Below are positions 12,501 to 27,500 of a DNA stretch of 64,000 nt, piece after piece. Each line of letters starts with the position of its first letter. Position 1 is the first letter of the stretch. A model generated the notes under the pieces. That model saw nothing but the letters and a program-made list of their open reading frames with translations. It was not told the origin of the DNA and ran no database searches. The DNA lies in the NCBI RefSeq assembly GCF_032854445.1, contig NC_088303.1, positions 20,035,501-20,099,500 on the forward strand, read 5' to 3'. Both the position numbers and the translations under genes were made by a program. Source of the DNA: Liolophura sinensis (lineage: Eukaryota; Mollusca; Polyplacophora; Chitonida; Chitonidae).

Positions 12501-15500
12501 GAGCTTATTGTAAGTGTTAAACTAAAGGGAGTCCTTTATTTACGTGGAACCGAGACCGTCTATCGGTGTCTCAGTGCCTACGTGTTAAGACAGGAGATTG
12601 CAGTATCTTGTCAGGCCGAAATGGCAACAAAATCTCCTCGGCACAGTCATTGGTTGAAAAAGACATCGTAACCTTGCCTTGTTTTTGATTAGCAAAGTCC
12701 TCCTCTTTTTTTCATTCCCGATCATGTACATTAAAACCACGTGACATTTTTGGCACCAAAGGTAAGCACTTTTTAAAAAATATTTTCGAACACCTCTACA
12801 AAGCCACTTTGAGAATTACTTAAGATTTAGTTGTTACTGACTGTATCATCAGATGTTTACAAGTATTAATCTAACTGTGGTTTAAACAGGTTCTAATTGT
12901 CAAGCCCTTCAGTGTGACGAGGCCACTCAGTGTATCATTCCAAACTCAACATGTGATGGTATACTGGACTGTCTCGACGGTAAAGACGAAGACAGCTGTG
13001 ACCGTGAGTCTTTTAGTAAACAATACAAAATATCAACGTAATATATACGAGCCCGCTGTGCCTGAGTCTGAACTTTTCAGTTTGTGACGTGTGAAATTCT
13101 CCAAGCTAGAAGCGTATGATTTATTTTTTTTATTTATTTGATTGGTGTTCTACCCCGTACTCAAGGATATTTCACTTATACGACGGCTGCCAGCATTATG
13201 GTGGGAGGAGACCGTACAGAGCCCGGGGTAAACCCACGACCATCCGCAGGTTGCTGTCAGACCTTACCACTTACGACCAAAGAGAAGAAGCCAGCATAAG
13301 CTGGACTTGAAAGGCGTATAAGAAAGCCTTATAGAAAAGTCATAGATTGTCTTTAACTAAATATTACGAATTGTATGTGACTACATATTACGAATTGTAT
13401 GTGACTAAATGTCACGGATTGTGTGTGACTAAATGTCATGGATTGTGTCTGACTAAATGTCACTAATTGTATGTGACTAAATGTCACTAATTGTATGTGA
13501 TGAATACAAAAATGGCATGTAACTGCCCTTCACAATTTACGTGATTACACTTTACAAAGTGCAGATATGTAAAATGTTAAGCGACAGTCCTTATCAAATT
13601 GTGTGTCGGTAAGGTAAAAGTATCAGGTAACTATGCTTTACAAGGTGCAGACAGGTAAGGTAACATGTTAAGTGACAGTCCTTATCAAATTGTGTGTCGG
13701 TAAGGTAAAAGTATCAGGTAACTATGCTTTACAAGGTGCAGACAGGTAAGGTAACATGTTAAGTGACAGTCCTTATCAAATTGTGCGTAGGTAAGGTAAA
13801 AGTATCAGGTAACTATGCTTTACAAGGTGCAGACAGGTAAGGTAACATGTTAAGCGACAGTCCTTATCAAATTGTGTGTCGGTAAGGTAAAAGTATCAGG
13901 TATCTATGCTTTACAAGGTGCAGACAGGTAAGGTAACATGTTAAGTGACAGTCCTTATCAAATTGTGTGTCGGTAAGGTAAAAGTATCAGGTAACTATGC
14001 TTTACAAGGTGCAGACAGGTAAGGTAACATGTTAAGTGACAGTCCTTATCAAATTGTGTGTCGGTAAGGTAAAAGTATCAGGTAACTATGCTTTACAAGG
14101 TGCAGACAGGTAAGGTAACATGTTAAGTGACAGTCCTTATCAAATTGTGTGTCGGTAAGGTAAAAGTATCAGGTAACTATGCTTTACAAGGTGCAGACAG
14201 GTAAGGTAAAATGTTAAGTGACAGTCCTTATCAAATTGTGTGTCGGTAAGGTAAAAGTATCAGGTAACTATGCTTTACAAGGTGCAGACAGGTAAGGTAA
14301 CATGTTAAGTGACAGTCCTTATCAAATTGTGTGTCGGTAAGGTAAAAGTATCAGGTAACTATGCTTTACAAGGTGCAGACAGGTAAGGTAACATGTTAAG
14401 TGACAGTCCTTATCAAATTGTGTGTAGGTAAGGTAAAAGTATCAGGTAACTATGCTTTACAAGGTGCAGACAGGTAAGGTAACATGTTAAGTAACTGTGA
14501 TAAAGGTGGAGCCTCCGTGGCTCAGTTGGTTAGCGCGCTAGCACAGCGTAATCACCCAGGAGCCTCTCACTAATGTGGTGAGTTCAAGTCCAGCTCATGC
14601 TGGCTTTCTCTCCGGCCGTAAGTGGGAAGGTCTGTCATCAACCTGCGGAAGGTCGTGGGTTTTCCTCGGGCTCTTCCCGGTTTCCACCCACGATAAAGCT
14701 GGTTGCCATCATATAAGTGAAATATTCTTGAGTACGGCGTAAAACATCAATCAAATATATAAATAAATAAAAAACTGTCGTAAAGGTAAAAATAATTATG
14801 CTTCACGCATTGAGTGAGAGAATTGAGGTTAAAATTTGATGCGATTGATCTTGAAGGATTGTATGTTTCTAGGTAAACATGTCGTGTATCTGTTCTTCAT
14901 AGAATGGCTGTAGTAAAAATGAAAGTCAAAAAGAAAATCACAGATTGTATGTAGCTAAGATAAAAGTGTCACGTGATCGAGTTCACGTACTGTTTGCTTG
15001 TGCGTGACGGGTCAAGTACTTGTGTTTCACGGGGAAATGGCCATCAGTTTTAATGTACAGTAGACAGAAAGTCTGAAAAAGACATAACCTTGGGAAATAT
15101 AAATACAGTTTGTGTATTTTCCAGATTCTGTACCATTTGGAAACCTGACCATTTTTGATTCGCCGAATGTTTTGGGTAAGGATGACGTTCAAATTCAGTA
15201 AAAGAGCGGCCACAGATTCAAAAATGGTGATGTAATGATAATGTGTGGATGTAATTTCACACGAATCTCAGAAATGAAGCGCACAATTCCATGTAAACGT
15301 CATCGACGACACAAGTGGCTGACGAACTGCCTTACCTGTACCGTACACACATGAACACAATATTGATAGAAGAAAAGTAGTCTTCAATGAACTTTAATCT
15401 GTGCTGCCATTCACACGATCGCCGCGGACCATGTTGAGAGCGGTGATGAACAAAGTCCCTGCCCAAGGCCGGAAATTAACCCGTACCCCGTTTGATTTTG

Positions 15501-18500
15501 CGATTGGAAGACAAGCGCTGTTAACCACTCGGCAACGAACTGCTCTAATGGTTAGAGTCTCCTTGAAGTCGTGAGACCTGGGATCAGCCCGGGTAAAAGA
15601 CTTTAAAAGTGGCACTACATTTGTAACCAAAGTGTGATTTGGACACGCCACATATATTTACACTTCATGTACCAACAAACAGACAGACAGACAGAGGGAC
15701 TTGTCCCTTATTAAACAAGGCCAATAATTAAAAAATAAGTTACTAAAATTCACCCAATTTTCTCACCTACGTTAATTTTTGACAGCATGGCAATGATATT
15801 TGTTTATCAGGTCAACTGCGGAAAGATTACGCGCCTATGATATCGCTGAACAACGAGTGGTATCCGATCTGTTATGATGAGTCTCTAAAGATGAAGGTTG
15901 CACATTCGTTTTGTACAGCTATTGGCAAAGCGTAAGTACAAAAAACTTCAGTGGAAGTGGAGCAAAGTTGAGACTATTGCCGCCAATTAAGCGCAAAAAT
16001 ATTCATGGTAATAAGCCTCTCTGGACATTCGCTGCCGCCATATACTGTATTAGGGAGATATGTAAAAACAAACCTGGCAAGTCTATACTCGCGGAATTAT
16101 TGCAGTGAATCCCCATAGATAATTATCTTTTATCGCGTTGGTTTGTACGTTGCCAACAAAAGGCCTTTCCAATTTATCTTTGATTCAAATCCTTACTGTT
16201 CACCGAAGAAAAGTATTAACGTGCACATTTATTTACAGGTATGCATATTCAGTTCTCCCATCAAATTCTACAGAGTTAGGTGTGGAAGTTTACAAAAGGA
16301 GGCAATCCTCGGGGCTGACTTTGAATTCGCCCAGGTAAGACAACTAAAAGAAGGACAATGACGTTTTGTTGTTATGCTTAATCTTGATGAATGTAATTTA
16401 TATACCTGAGTGGGCTGCGTAATGTCAGAGCATTTTCTGGAAGACATTCCCAGATAGACTGGCATCAGCTCTTGCTCTTGGCCTACAGGGTGGCGTGTTC
16501 GAATACAGCCACCGCTGGTTTGGCTATCAAACAGAGACCAATGTAAATCTTTGACGAACCTCCCGTCTCTGCTGTGACTGGGCTATGGGTCAGGTTTGGT
16601 GTCCTCGGCACGACATTCTAGTGATGCAGCAGTATGAATGTGTTGGCATTGTGACCCGTGCTACTAGGAGACGCAGTCCTGATATAACCCAAGTAGTTCT
16701 GAAAGGGAAGTTAATCCCAATCAAACTAATCCTGAAAGAGAAGTTAATCTCCGTCACACTGATGCCGAAAGAGAAGTTAATGTCAGTCTCACTAATGCCG
16801 AAAGCGAAGTTAATTCCCGCCACACTAATATTAAAAGAGAAGTTAATCTTCGTCACACTGATGCCGAAAGAGAAGTTAATCTCCGCTACACTAATGCCGA
16901 AAGCGAAGTTAATTCCCGCCACACTAATATTAAAAGAGAAGTTAATCTCCGCTACACTAATGCCGAAAGCGAAGTTAATCCCCATCACAATAATGCTTCT
17001 TTTTTTTGCCAGCTCATATATGTTTCAAGTATTCAGGCTTGTCTTTTTATTGTTATTATTTATATCAATAGATAATTCAAATAATTTTGTCTTTCAGCAA
17101 ACGCTGTAACACCATGAGAGTTGAGTGTGTAGAAAAAGGTGTGTATAATGTGCATGAAATGTCAAGTCCTAATTTTGTTGAAAGAAAATTACATTAGATT
17201 GATGTAAAATGGCTAAAATGTCAGTCAGTTGGTCCGTTCGTCAGTCTGTCAGTCCATCTGAAATATTTATTCCCTAGTTTCTTCTTGAAAGTCTGCCATT
17301 GGTGTTAGTTTTAATACATAACGAGAGTATAGTTTTATATCTCGTCTGTCCATCCGTCATTCAGCTCATCTGTCATCCTATCTGTCAGTCCGCCTGTCTG
17401 TCCGTCTGTCAGTCCCTCCGTCTGTCAGTCCGTCTGTGAGCTCGGCTTTCAGCCAGTTGTCTGTCCGTCTTGGTACATGGCTTCAACTTACAAACTTACA
17501 GATAAAGTTTGAAGCCCATTTCCTCTCTTGACATTATTATGTTTGTTTTTGTCCTGTTTTGGGACATGGAAAGGAAAAGGAACACTGGTACCGGTAAGCC
17601 TTTTAACTTTTCAAAACTGTAGATAATACTGCAATAAATCTTGGTACATGGATTTACAGATACCGGTTAACGACCAAATTTTTTCAAATGTAGAATGCAA
17701 TAATAAGACACTAACTCCATTCCGTGATTGAAAAAGCAAATGCCTAATTTAAGAACTCAACATTTGATAGGCCCTGTTTGCAGGTGTTCACAAGTGTGAC
17801 ATCATGTCTATCTCTTTCGGTAAAGCGTTTCAAGTGAGAAAGCATTGTTAATATATATCGGTCATCTGCGACCAGCCGATACAGAAGTTTTGAGGTCGAA
17901 CTCATTTAATGCTAAAGGTAAAACAAGTTGTGCTGTATCATGTCACCTGTCAAAAATGCTAGGTAAATAAGTGTGATTTCATATGTTGTAATATGGACGT
18001 TTGAAGAAAGTTTCACAAAAGTTATGTAGAGTAGACAAACGACGGAGAAAATCAAGGAGCTGAAGATGTGCTGTTTGTAAATTAATGTCAACAAATATTG
18101 GTTAACAATTGTGACAGGTCACAAGGTGTAGTGATAGGTGTTTACCAATAGAACTTCATCCATGACTGTTTACTTTCTTAATGTGTATTTTGTCAGAATG
18201 TGGAGTTAAAGGTCCCAACAAGATGTCCAGGTTTGTGCAAGGTGGTATGGAATCCACCTCCGAAGAATGGCCCTGGTACGCCACGATCGTAAACAGCAGT
18301 GGCCATACTGTATGCAGTGCTTGTGTTGTCGCGTCGTCTTGGGTTGCCACCAACGCAAGATGTATTGTGTGAGTGTCTATTGACTTTAAATAGTACTGAG
18401 TATATTCATACATAAAGGACCTGGTACGGTAAGGCGGAGAATCGGTCCAGACAGGTACGATCAGAATCAGAAGTATAAAATTTGGTGGAAGCACCCATGC

Positions 18501-21500
18501 AAGTTATAATGCCATAAAGGGATGGTTGCTTAGTAATAACCCTCCAAAAATGCACTCGCGATCAAAAATACCAAGTAAAGATAAAGGTCGTCTTGCATTA
18601 AATAAGTGTTATCATGAATTAGAATGGATAAGCTGTGGTGTTACGTAACATTTGGCTACTATAGCAACATCATACATGAATCTTGATATACAGCACATTT
18701 GGTCCGCTAGGTATCATTAACATTAACATGTTATGCGTAGTGAAGGTATAAAGCTGAAAGTTGCATTTGTTATATATTTATTTAATTGATTGTTGCATAA
18801 CTTCGTGCTCAAGAATTTTCAGAAAGTTACATTTGTAGGGCAGTGATTTTCATAACTCTACAGTGCCTAATACAAAAAAAAAAGATATTTCAGCGTGACT
18901 TGAGCCAGCTACAATTTTCGATTTTATGACATGTGCATGTTTGGAGTGAGTGAGTGAGTGAGTGAGTGAGTGATTGAGTGCTTGGGGTTTAACGTCGAGT
19001 GCATGTTTGGAGATGACGAAAACAGGAGGTCCTAAATAGCTGCAAAATGACTAACATATTTACAGGCTAACGTAAAACAAAAGGGTGCGTAGCAAGTGAC
19101 GTAGCAACACGGAATTGGCCAATCATAAGCAGTATTGTTGTAAATAGGTCGACTGAATGCCTCACACATTGGTTGCAAATGTTCAATTTTTCTGTGACGC
19201 CATGTAACATGGTGGTGTTTCGGGTGTATTGGATCCATGCATTGACGAACTTGTCCACATTCCCCATAATCATACCACATTGGTCGAAGGCAAGTCGCCA
19301 TCAGTGTACTTCGTGTAAGACTATACCGGAGGGCACCGTTCGCCACACATTACTAACAAGGCCTCGATAACTGACGGATCAGGGGAATATTGATATTGGT
19401 AAAAGGAAATGAACCCATGACCAGTTATAAGGTAAGCAGCATAACCACTTGGTCAAAACATGAACATGAAACCTACATGGAAGGAGAACGAATCTCTGTT
19501 ACATACACAGTAAGTGAGAAAGTTGTTGGAGGGAGAACGAGTCTGTTACATACACAGTAAGTCAGATAGCTGTTGGATGGTGAAAGAGTCTGTTACATAC
19601 ACAGTAAGTCAGATAGCTGTTGGATGGTGAACGAGTCTGTTACATACACAGTAAGTCAGATAGCTGTTGGAGGGAGAGTGAATCTCTTTTACATACACAG
19701 TGAAAAAGCCCTTGGAGGGGGAACGAGTCTGTTACATACACAGTAAGTCAGATAGCTGTTGGAGGGGGAACGAGTCTGTTACATACACAGTAAGTCAGAT
19801 AGCTGTTGGAGGGAGAGTGAATCTCTTTTACATACACAGTGAGAAAGCTGTTGGATGGTGAACGAGTCTGTTACATACACAGTAAGTCAGATAGCTGTTG
19901 GAGGGGGAACGAGTCTGTTACATACACAGTAAGTCAGAAAGCTGTTGGTGGGGGAGCGAATCTCTTTTACTTACACAGTAAGTCAGATAGCTGTTGGAAG
20001 GAGAACGAGTCTGTTACATACACAGTAAGTCAGATAGCTGTTGGAGGGAGAACGAGTCTGTTACATACACAGTAAGTCAGATAGCTGTTGGAGGGGGAAC
20101 GAGTCTGTTACATACACAGTAAGTCAGATAGCTGTTGGAGGGGGAAAGAGTCTGTTACATTCACAGTAAGTGAGAAAGCTGTTGGAGGGAGAACGAGTCT
20201 GTTACATACACAGTAAGTCGGATAGCTGTTGGAAGGAGAACGAGTCTGTTACATACACAGTAAGGCAGATAGCTGTTGGAGGGGGAAAGAGTCTGTTACA
20301 TTCACAGTAAGTGAGAAAGCTGTTGGAGGGGGAACGAGTCTATTACATACACAGTAAGCGAGAAAGCTGTTGGAGGGAGAACGAGTCTTTTTACATACAC
20401 AGTAAGTCAAATAGCTGTTGGAGGGAGAACGGGTCTGTTACACACACAGTAAGTGAGAAAGCTGTTGGGGGGAGAGCAAATCTGTTTTACATACACAGTA
20501 AGTGAGAAAGCTGTTGGAGGGAGGACGAGTCTGTTACATACACAGTAAGTGAGAAAGTTGTTGGAGGGAGAACGAGTCTTTTTACGCACACAGTAAGCCA
20601 GACAGATGCTTCGAGTTAACCACTTGGCCACAACACGCTCTCGAAACCAAATTGGAGGCAGAACGAATCTGTTTGACATACATTTGACCATGTATGCATG
20701 GTATAGTTTGACAAACTTTGGCGGCATACGGAGATTCGACTTTTTATACACACTAAAAATAACTGTCTCGTTTTTAAACACATTTGAAAAGACGTGTTTA
20801 TTATTGTAAACATGTCATACCCAGATCAACTGCACTCCAAAGGGCTAAATCGCTTTAAACACAGGGTCACACATTTGTTAAATTAGGTTGTGTGTAATTG
20901 AATCGGGAAAGGAATTAAACTGGAAGCCATCTCTTTCTGCTGTTGTATCCAGGTAACACAATGAGTGGCTTATAACGTGATTACATCAGCAGAATTGAGT
21001 ATTATTCATCTAATGTATTACCCTTAAATAGGTGTGAATATTCTTGAGTACGGCGTAAAACTCCAATCAAATAAATAAATAAGTAAAATTAATTACGTCG
21101 GTGAGGTGAATGGGACTCCTGAAGACACGGGTGGTTCTGACTAAAAATCCCATTCGTACAAGCCTTGAATCTTCATATGAAGACCGTGTTAACAATGCTG
21201 TTAGGCAACTATTTCCGGCCAGTCTATCGTTCTTTTATACCTTGTCGAGGAAAGGGGCAAAGCGTATCTGGTTCAATTTTGTCATTTCGTTTTCAGAAGC
21301 ACAAACATGAGTTCTACGCTCGTTGTTGTTGGTAAGTCCTATGGAAACTTTACAAACAACACTGGGCAGGTGTTTGGGGTGAAAGGGCTGTTTTACTCCT
21401 CCTCCGGCCACACCTCCATCAACTTGCTGTGGGTGGAGCTCAATTCTTCCATCCGCTTAACCCCGTCTGTTAGACCAGTATGCCTGCCAAATGCCTCCAC

Positions 21501-24500
21501 TGTCTTCACCGACCAGTGTTATAGCCTAGGAGAAGGAGCTTTCGGACAAGACGGTAAGACAAATTTTCATTTCGCAAAATGAAAAATATCCAAATTTTCT
21601 AAAAATGGTTTAAAAGTAAACTTGCTTGCAACACATATGAGGTTACTCCTGTATGTACATACCTCCTGTATCTGTTTTCTTTAACCATTTGAAAATACGG
21701 TTGCTTGTGAGCTTAATGTGAATAACCGTTACTCTATCCCCTGAGAGGCATAATTGTTAAAAAAAATGAGGAATTTCTATGGCTACAATATCTCTGAAAA
21801 TAAGAAACTCTACAAAAGAAAGTAGGACAACCGCTATATTCTGGCGACATTATAGCCATGACTGTATGGACGAATGACTATGGCTTAATGGAGATTCGGC
21901 AGTATTACAGCAATATTGTAGCTAGCCTTGATTGTGGACAGTATTATGATATTGTTGAAGTCGCACAAAGCCTATGAAAATTATAATATACAATAAAATA
22001 GGTATATAATTTACAGGAGTCTGAATATGGAAAATACGCATGTCGTGTATATATATTTGTTGTCCTCCACAGGACGTCTCATTCTTCGAAAGACCAAAGT
22101 GACTGTGTATGACCCAACCAGTTGTATAGGCAATTTCTCACGAGTTATTAGGTCATTGCGAACTAACCTGAACTGTGTCGTAAGGGACGACAAGTTTGAC
22201 CGTACGTGCGAGGTCAGTATCAATCCCTTATACGTCTTCTGTAAATCTGTTACTTTGTAGTCTCTTATAAGCTGGTACGTTTATAGCAAGTGAAGCGATC
22301 ATGTGTAAAACGGACACTAATTGTGTTTGTGTTTCACGTTAGGTGAATCGGGCATGTTCAAGAAGAACTGTTTACTGTTTACTGCGGGCGAAGCAGCCCG
22401 TCGTGTGTAAAATATACGCTGATTGTGCTTTTAGTTGACGGCAAATGAACCTGTCGTGTGTAATTTGGACGCCGTTTGTGCTTGTAGCTGACCGCCGATG
22501 AACCGGTTGTGTGTAATATGGACGCTGACTGTGTTTGTAGTTTATCACAGGTGAACTGACTGTGTGTAAGATGGACACTGATTGTGTTTGTAGATGACGT
22601 AGGGTGAACCGGCGTTAAGTAAGATGGAAACTGACTGTGTTTGCAGTTTACCGCAGGTCAGCCAGGCACGATTAAAATTAATTTTACTCGTTAATTTTGT
22701 TTGTAGTTTACGGCAGGTGAACCGGTCGTGTGTAAGATGAACACCGGAAAATGGGCGTTACACTCAGTGACCATATTTTTCTACCCGTACCACTGCAACG
22801 ACTCACCATATCTGCCGCTCACCACTGCTTTAAATGTCAAGACGGAATTGCCTTGGGTGGAAGAAACGATGAGTAAGTTATACAATGGATTTCTATTCTA
22901 ACTAATGTTACTGTATCTCCAGCAGTGAATGGTGTGCTTCATTTGTATGCTGTCATTATTTCCCCTCAAAGAAGTTTGGTTCGGACGGGGAGATTGGAAG
23001 GGGGCGGGGTGCGGTATCTGTCTGTCTGTGGCTGTAGGCGCAAGAAGCCGATGTTGTCCATTCACCTTCCAAACTAACTACTACACTGATTTCGATAAAA
23101 CAAATCATATTATTTTCATCATTACCCCTATTTAGAACTTCGAGTAACAGTACGTTCCATGTATTCAGTTTTTGTCCATTCATCTCCTCCCAAACTAGGC
23201 CCTACTGCGCCGATTTTGATGAAACATACCATAAATCTGGCCTGTCATCTGAACTTGTGGAACCTTAAGTTGCTATCAGTGAGTGGTGTACTTGATATCT
23301 GTGCTGCTATCAATCAGTGATGTACTTGGTTTCAGTGCTGCTATCAATGACTGGTGTACTTGATTTCTGTGCTGCTATCAATGAGTGGTGTACTTGATTT
23401 CTGTGCTGCTATCATTGAGTGGAGTACTTGATTTCTGTGCTGCTATCAGTGAGTGATGTATTTGATTTCTGTGCTGCTATCAATGAGTGGTGTACTTGAT
23501 TTCTATGCTGCTATCAGTGAGTGATGTACTTGATTTCTATGCTGCTATCAGTGAGTGATGTACTTGATTTCTGTGCTACTATCAGTGAGTGGTGTAATTG
23601 ATTTCTGTGCTGCTGTCAGTGAGTGATGTACTTGATTTCTATGCTGCTATCAATGAGTGATGTGCTTGATTTCTGTGCTGCTATCAGTGAGTGATGTACT
23701 TGATTTCTATGCTGCTATCAATGAGTGATGTACTTGATTTCAATGCTGCTATCAATGAGTGATGTGCTTGATTTCTGTGCTGCCATCAATGAGTGATGTA
23801 CTTGATTTCTGTGCTGCTATCAATGAGTGATGTGCTTGATTTCTATGCTGCTATCAATGAGTGATGTGCTTGATTTCTGTGCTACTATCAATGAATGGTG
23901 TAATTGATTTCTGTGCTACTATCAGTGAGTGGTGTAATTGATTTCTGTGCTGCTGTCAGTGAGTGGTGTACTTGATTTCTGTGCTGCTGTCAATGAGTGG
24001 TGTACTTGATTTCTGTGCTGCTGTCAGTGAGTGATGTACTTGATTTCTGTGCTGCTGTCAATGTGATGTACTTGATTTCTGTGCTGCTAGCAATAAGTGT
24101 TGTATTTGATTTCTGTGCTGTTATCACTGAGTGGTGTACTTGATTTCTGTACTTGATTTCGTGACATACTTAGCACCTGGTTCTAATCGGTTGTAGCTCT
24201 ACACAATGTTGTTATCTTACTGATGATCTCCCACATGCTCTAAAATATATTTAGGTATATCTAATATCTAATATATCTAATCAGAATTTATGAAAAAAAT
24301 GTGTTATAAGTATGCTGGTAGCACTAAGCATTAAACCCCATATTTAATTACACTGTTTTACCTCTTTCTCCTGGAGTAAAATTTATTTATTTATTTGACT
24401 GGTGTTTTACGCCGTACTCAAGAATGTTATACCACAGCGGCCAGCATTATGGTGGGGAAAAACCGGATAGAGCCAGGGAACGACCATCCGCAGGCTGCTG

Positions 24501-27500
24501 ACAGACCTTCCCATGTACGGCCTGAGAGGAAGCCAGCATGGGCTGGACTTGAACTCACAGTGAGCGCATTGGTGCCGTGAGTTATACAACAGATGTTTTG
24601 AAGCTTATCTGGCATATTAACCTTACGTGTGATTATTCCATGGGAATAATGCCGATTATGGCGCTGTCAACTTGGGAAATTATATCCGTTCATCTCAAGT
24701 TTAATTGTAGATCTGGAGCGAACCCTTCGATGGCCGTGTGTTTCCCCCGGCATCTACCCCTTCCCCCTCCCCCCGCCCCATATAATGCTGACCGCCGTTG
24801 TGTAAGTGAAATATCATTGAGTACGACGTGAAACACCAGTGAAATCGATATACAAGAAATTCTTGTGCGTGGCGTAAATTTGGAAACAAATAAATAAGTT
24901 TAATTAAAATTTTCATGAATAAGATTTGTTTGATGTTCTAGGCTGTATAAAGTGTGATGGAGCGTGCATCAGCGAGAGTTCACTGTGTGATGGTCTTCGC
25001 GATTGCCGGGATAACGTGGATGAGACACTGTATTGCGGTGAGTAGGGAACATGTCAGCAGATCGACAAATGGTCACAGTTTTATTTATTTATCATTTTCG
25101 CCAACATGATGATAAAGCTTTTCCTGAGAACACCACTACACCCCTTACATGAGGATAACACTTGAAGGTACTTAGCGCCGTCCTGTTTTGGAATAAGTAT
25201 ACAAGCAAGTGGGTTGTGGTGTGGGCTGAGCTTACGTGTGTAAATATCGTATATAGGCCTATGTCACAAGTAATCGGTGGCGAGAAGAAGAAACGCGCGC
25301 ATTTTCCGTGTAGCAATCGAAACTCATGTCCGACATTCGGCTGAAATGAATTATTTATTGAAAGAAACGGCCATTTTGACAACTGAATGTGGCTGTTGAA
25401 AGTACGTTACAAGAGTTCGTAATAACCGCAGTCCGTTAAAGACCGTATCGGCGCAAAATGGCCTTCTTGGTCAAGGGACTTAGCTGTACATCTTGTTGGC
25501 TGTAGTCTATTTCTTTTAGCCAGTCACCTATTTTCAGTGTCCGTAAAATCAGTCATACTTGCTGTTAAAATTGCCTTCTTTAGTGCAACACAGACTCTAC
25601 ACATTGATATGTTGTATGTGTATATTATAACAAGAAAAATGCAGTTCGAATGCTTTTTCTAATTCATAATGTTGAACTCCATAAGCCTATTTTCAACACC
25701 AAGAACTCATTGCAGTGCAGGGCTTCTAACCCGCGCTGATCGATGGTAACTTTATTCAACCATGTCAGTTAAACATCATCCACATCCATATTTTGATTTT
25801 TCAGGAAATACCAGTTACTGCTCATTTGATTATTCCTCCGCCTGTGGATATACCATTGATCGTCTGTCCGCCTCCCCTTGGCGTATCAGGGAGGCTTCTC
25901 CTAAAGGTACGACAGCGAAGTATCTAAATACCTCAGGCCGTCAAACGGTGAATCAGTATCAAAAGTTCAATTTCCAGAGAAATAATTTATTTATTTATTT
26001 ATTTATTTATTTGATTGGTGTTTTACGCCCTACTCAAGAATATTTCACTTATACGACGGCGACCAGCATTATGGTGGGTGGAAAACGGGCACAGCCCGGG
26101 GGAAACCCACGACCATCCGCAGGTTGCTGGCAGACCTTCCCACTTACGGCCGGAGAGGAAGCCAGCATGAGCTGGACTTGAACTCACAGCGACCGCATTG
26201 GTGAGAGGCTCCTGGGTGATTACGCTGCGCTAGCGCGCTAACCAACTGAGCCACGAGGCCCTCCCAGAGAAATAAGCGTAACATCACTATCCCTTAAATA
26301 GATATATATTTTCAACAATAAGTGCCTTGAAGTAGAAGTAGTCGACAGTTTCATGTGTAATACGTATTCTATGATTGATCAAATCTAGCACTTAATAATA
26401 ATCTAAACCATAACTTACATTGTATATTTAAAAATTGAAATGTCAGTATTTGGATTATACACGATATGAACTCTCTGGGGTCAGTGACGAGTTGAAATAT
26501 ATTTATGTATTTATTGGATTTGTGTCTTACGCCTTACTTAGTACTATTTGCCGGCCTCATGCTGCTTAACGAGGCAACCGTGTTTCAACAATTCCGCAAT
26601 GTTTACGGAACACATCGCTGCTTTAACAATAGGATTTGTCTCAGTACAAGATTTCAACATCATTATCATGTCTCTTTACTGACTTGGAAATCCTTTCTTG
26701 TATTTTCATCTTAGATTACGTGATATCAGCCGTCAGTAGCGGAACGACGATAAACCGGTGGTTTGCGACAGCAGAAGTGAATGTAACCACCTCATTTTGC
26801 CTGAAGCTGTCATACATCCTGGAGGAAGGTGTCATGGAAATCGCCTTGTTAAATCAGTCAAGTGGGTTAATTGGTGATGAAACCCGAATCACAGGGGACG
26901 CTGTGCTTCCCCAGTGGTCAAGAATCCACGTGCCCTTAGCGACTGGCATCTGGAAAGTTCTGTTTACTGCTTATCCCAATACTACAGTATCCCTGGACAA
27001 CATCACTATAACGGACGAACAGTGTCCAGTGTCCCGTAAGGAGAATGATTGTCATTGTCTTATCGTAATAATATTATTTTAGCGGTGCTTTCGACAAGGT
27101 GTATGTGTGGTCAAATGAATGAGAAGAAAGCATTGATATTATCTCAAGGGTTGTAGTAGTTGTCTGTGTAAATTATGTTTACATGTATAAACGACAATTT
27201 GCATTTTTTAAAGCACTTTATCATTTGCCAAGAACTGTGTGCTAACCTGATGTCCTGTTTCAATAGGAATCATTACAATTAAATTTGTTTGTGCAGAGAT
27301 AAGAATACTAATAGTGAACAGAGTATGCATAAGCAAGATGAATGAGGTGGAAGCCATATATCTATTTGAGAGTTCCGGTTTTCAAATTTAGTGTCACATT
27401 GGTGTTGGGCTTTCGTACATTGCTGTTTAATTTGGTCCATAGGCAAGCGACCATAGCCAAGTTTCCTCTCGGTTCCGTCACATGTCTGTGGGACAATAAA

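Noticed and set aside
13560-14495. CRISPR-like regular repeats
   Set aside because: Units are contiguous 91-bp tandem copies without variable spacers, in an animal intron.
14508-14600. tRNA gene-like sequence with A and B boxes
   Set aside because: The same head occurs at 27892 and 25985-26264 attached to a common body and AAATA tail, so it is a SINE and not a tRNA gene.
16585-17109. 174-codon open frame on the + strand
   Set aside because: It is the 33-bp repeat plus intron and runs into exon 11 in a different frame from the protease.
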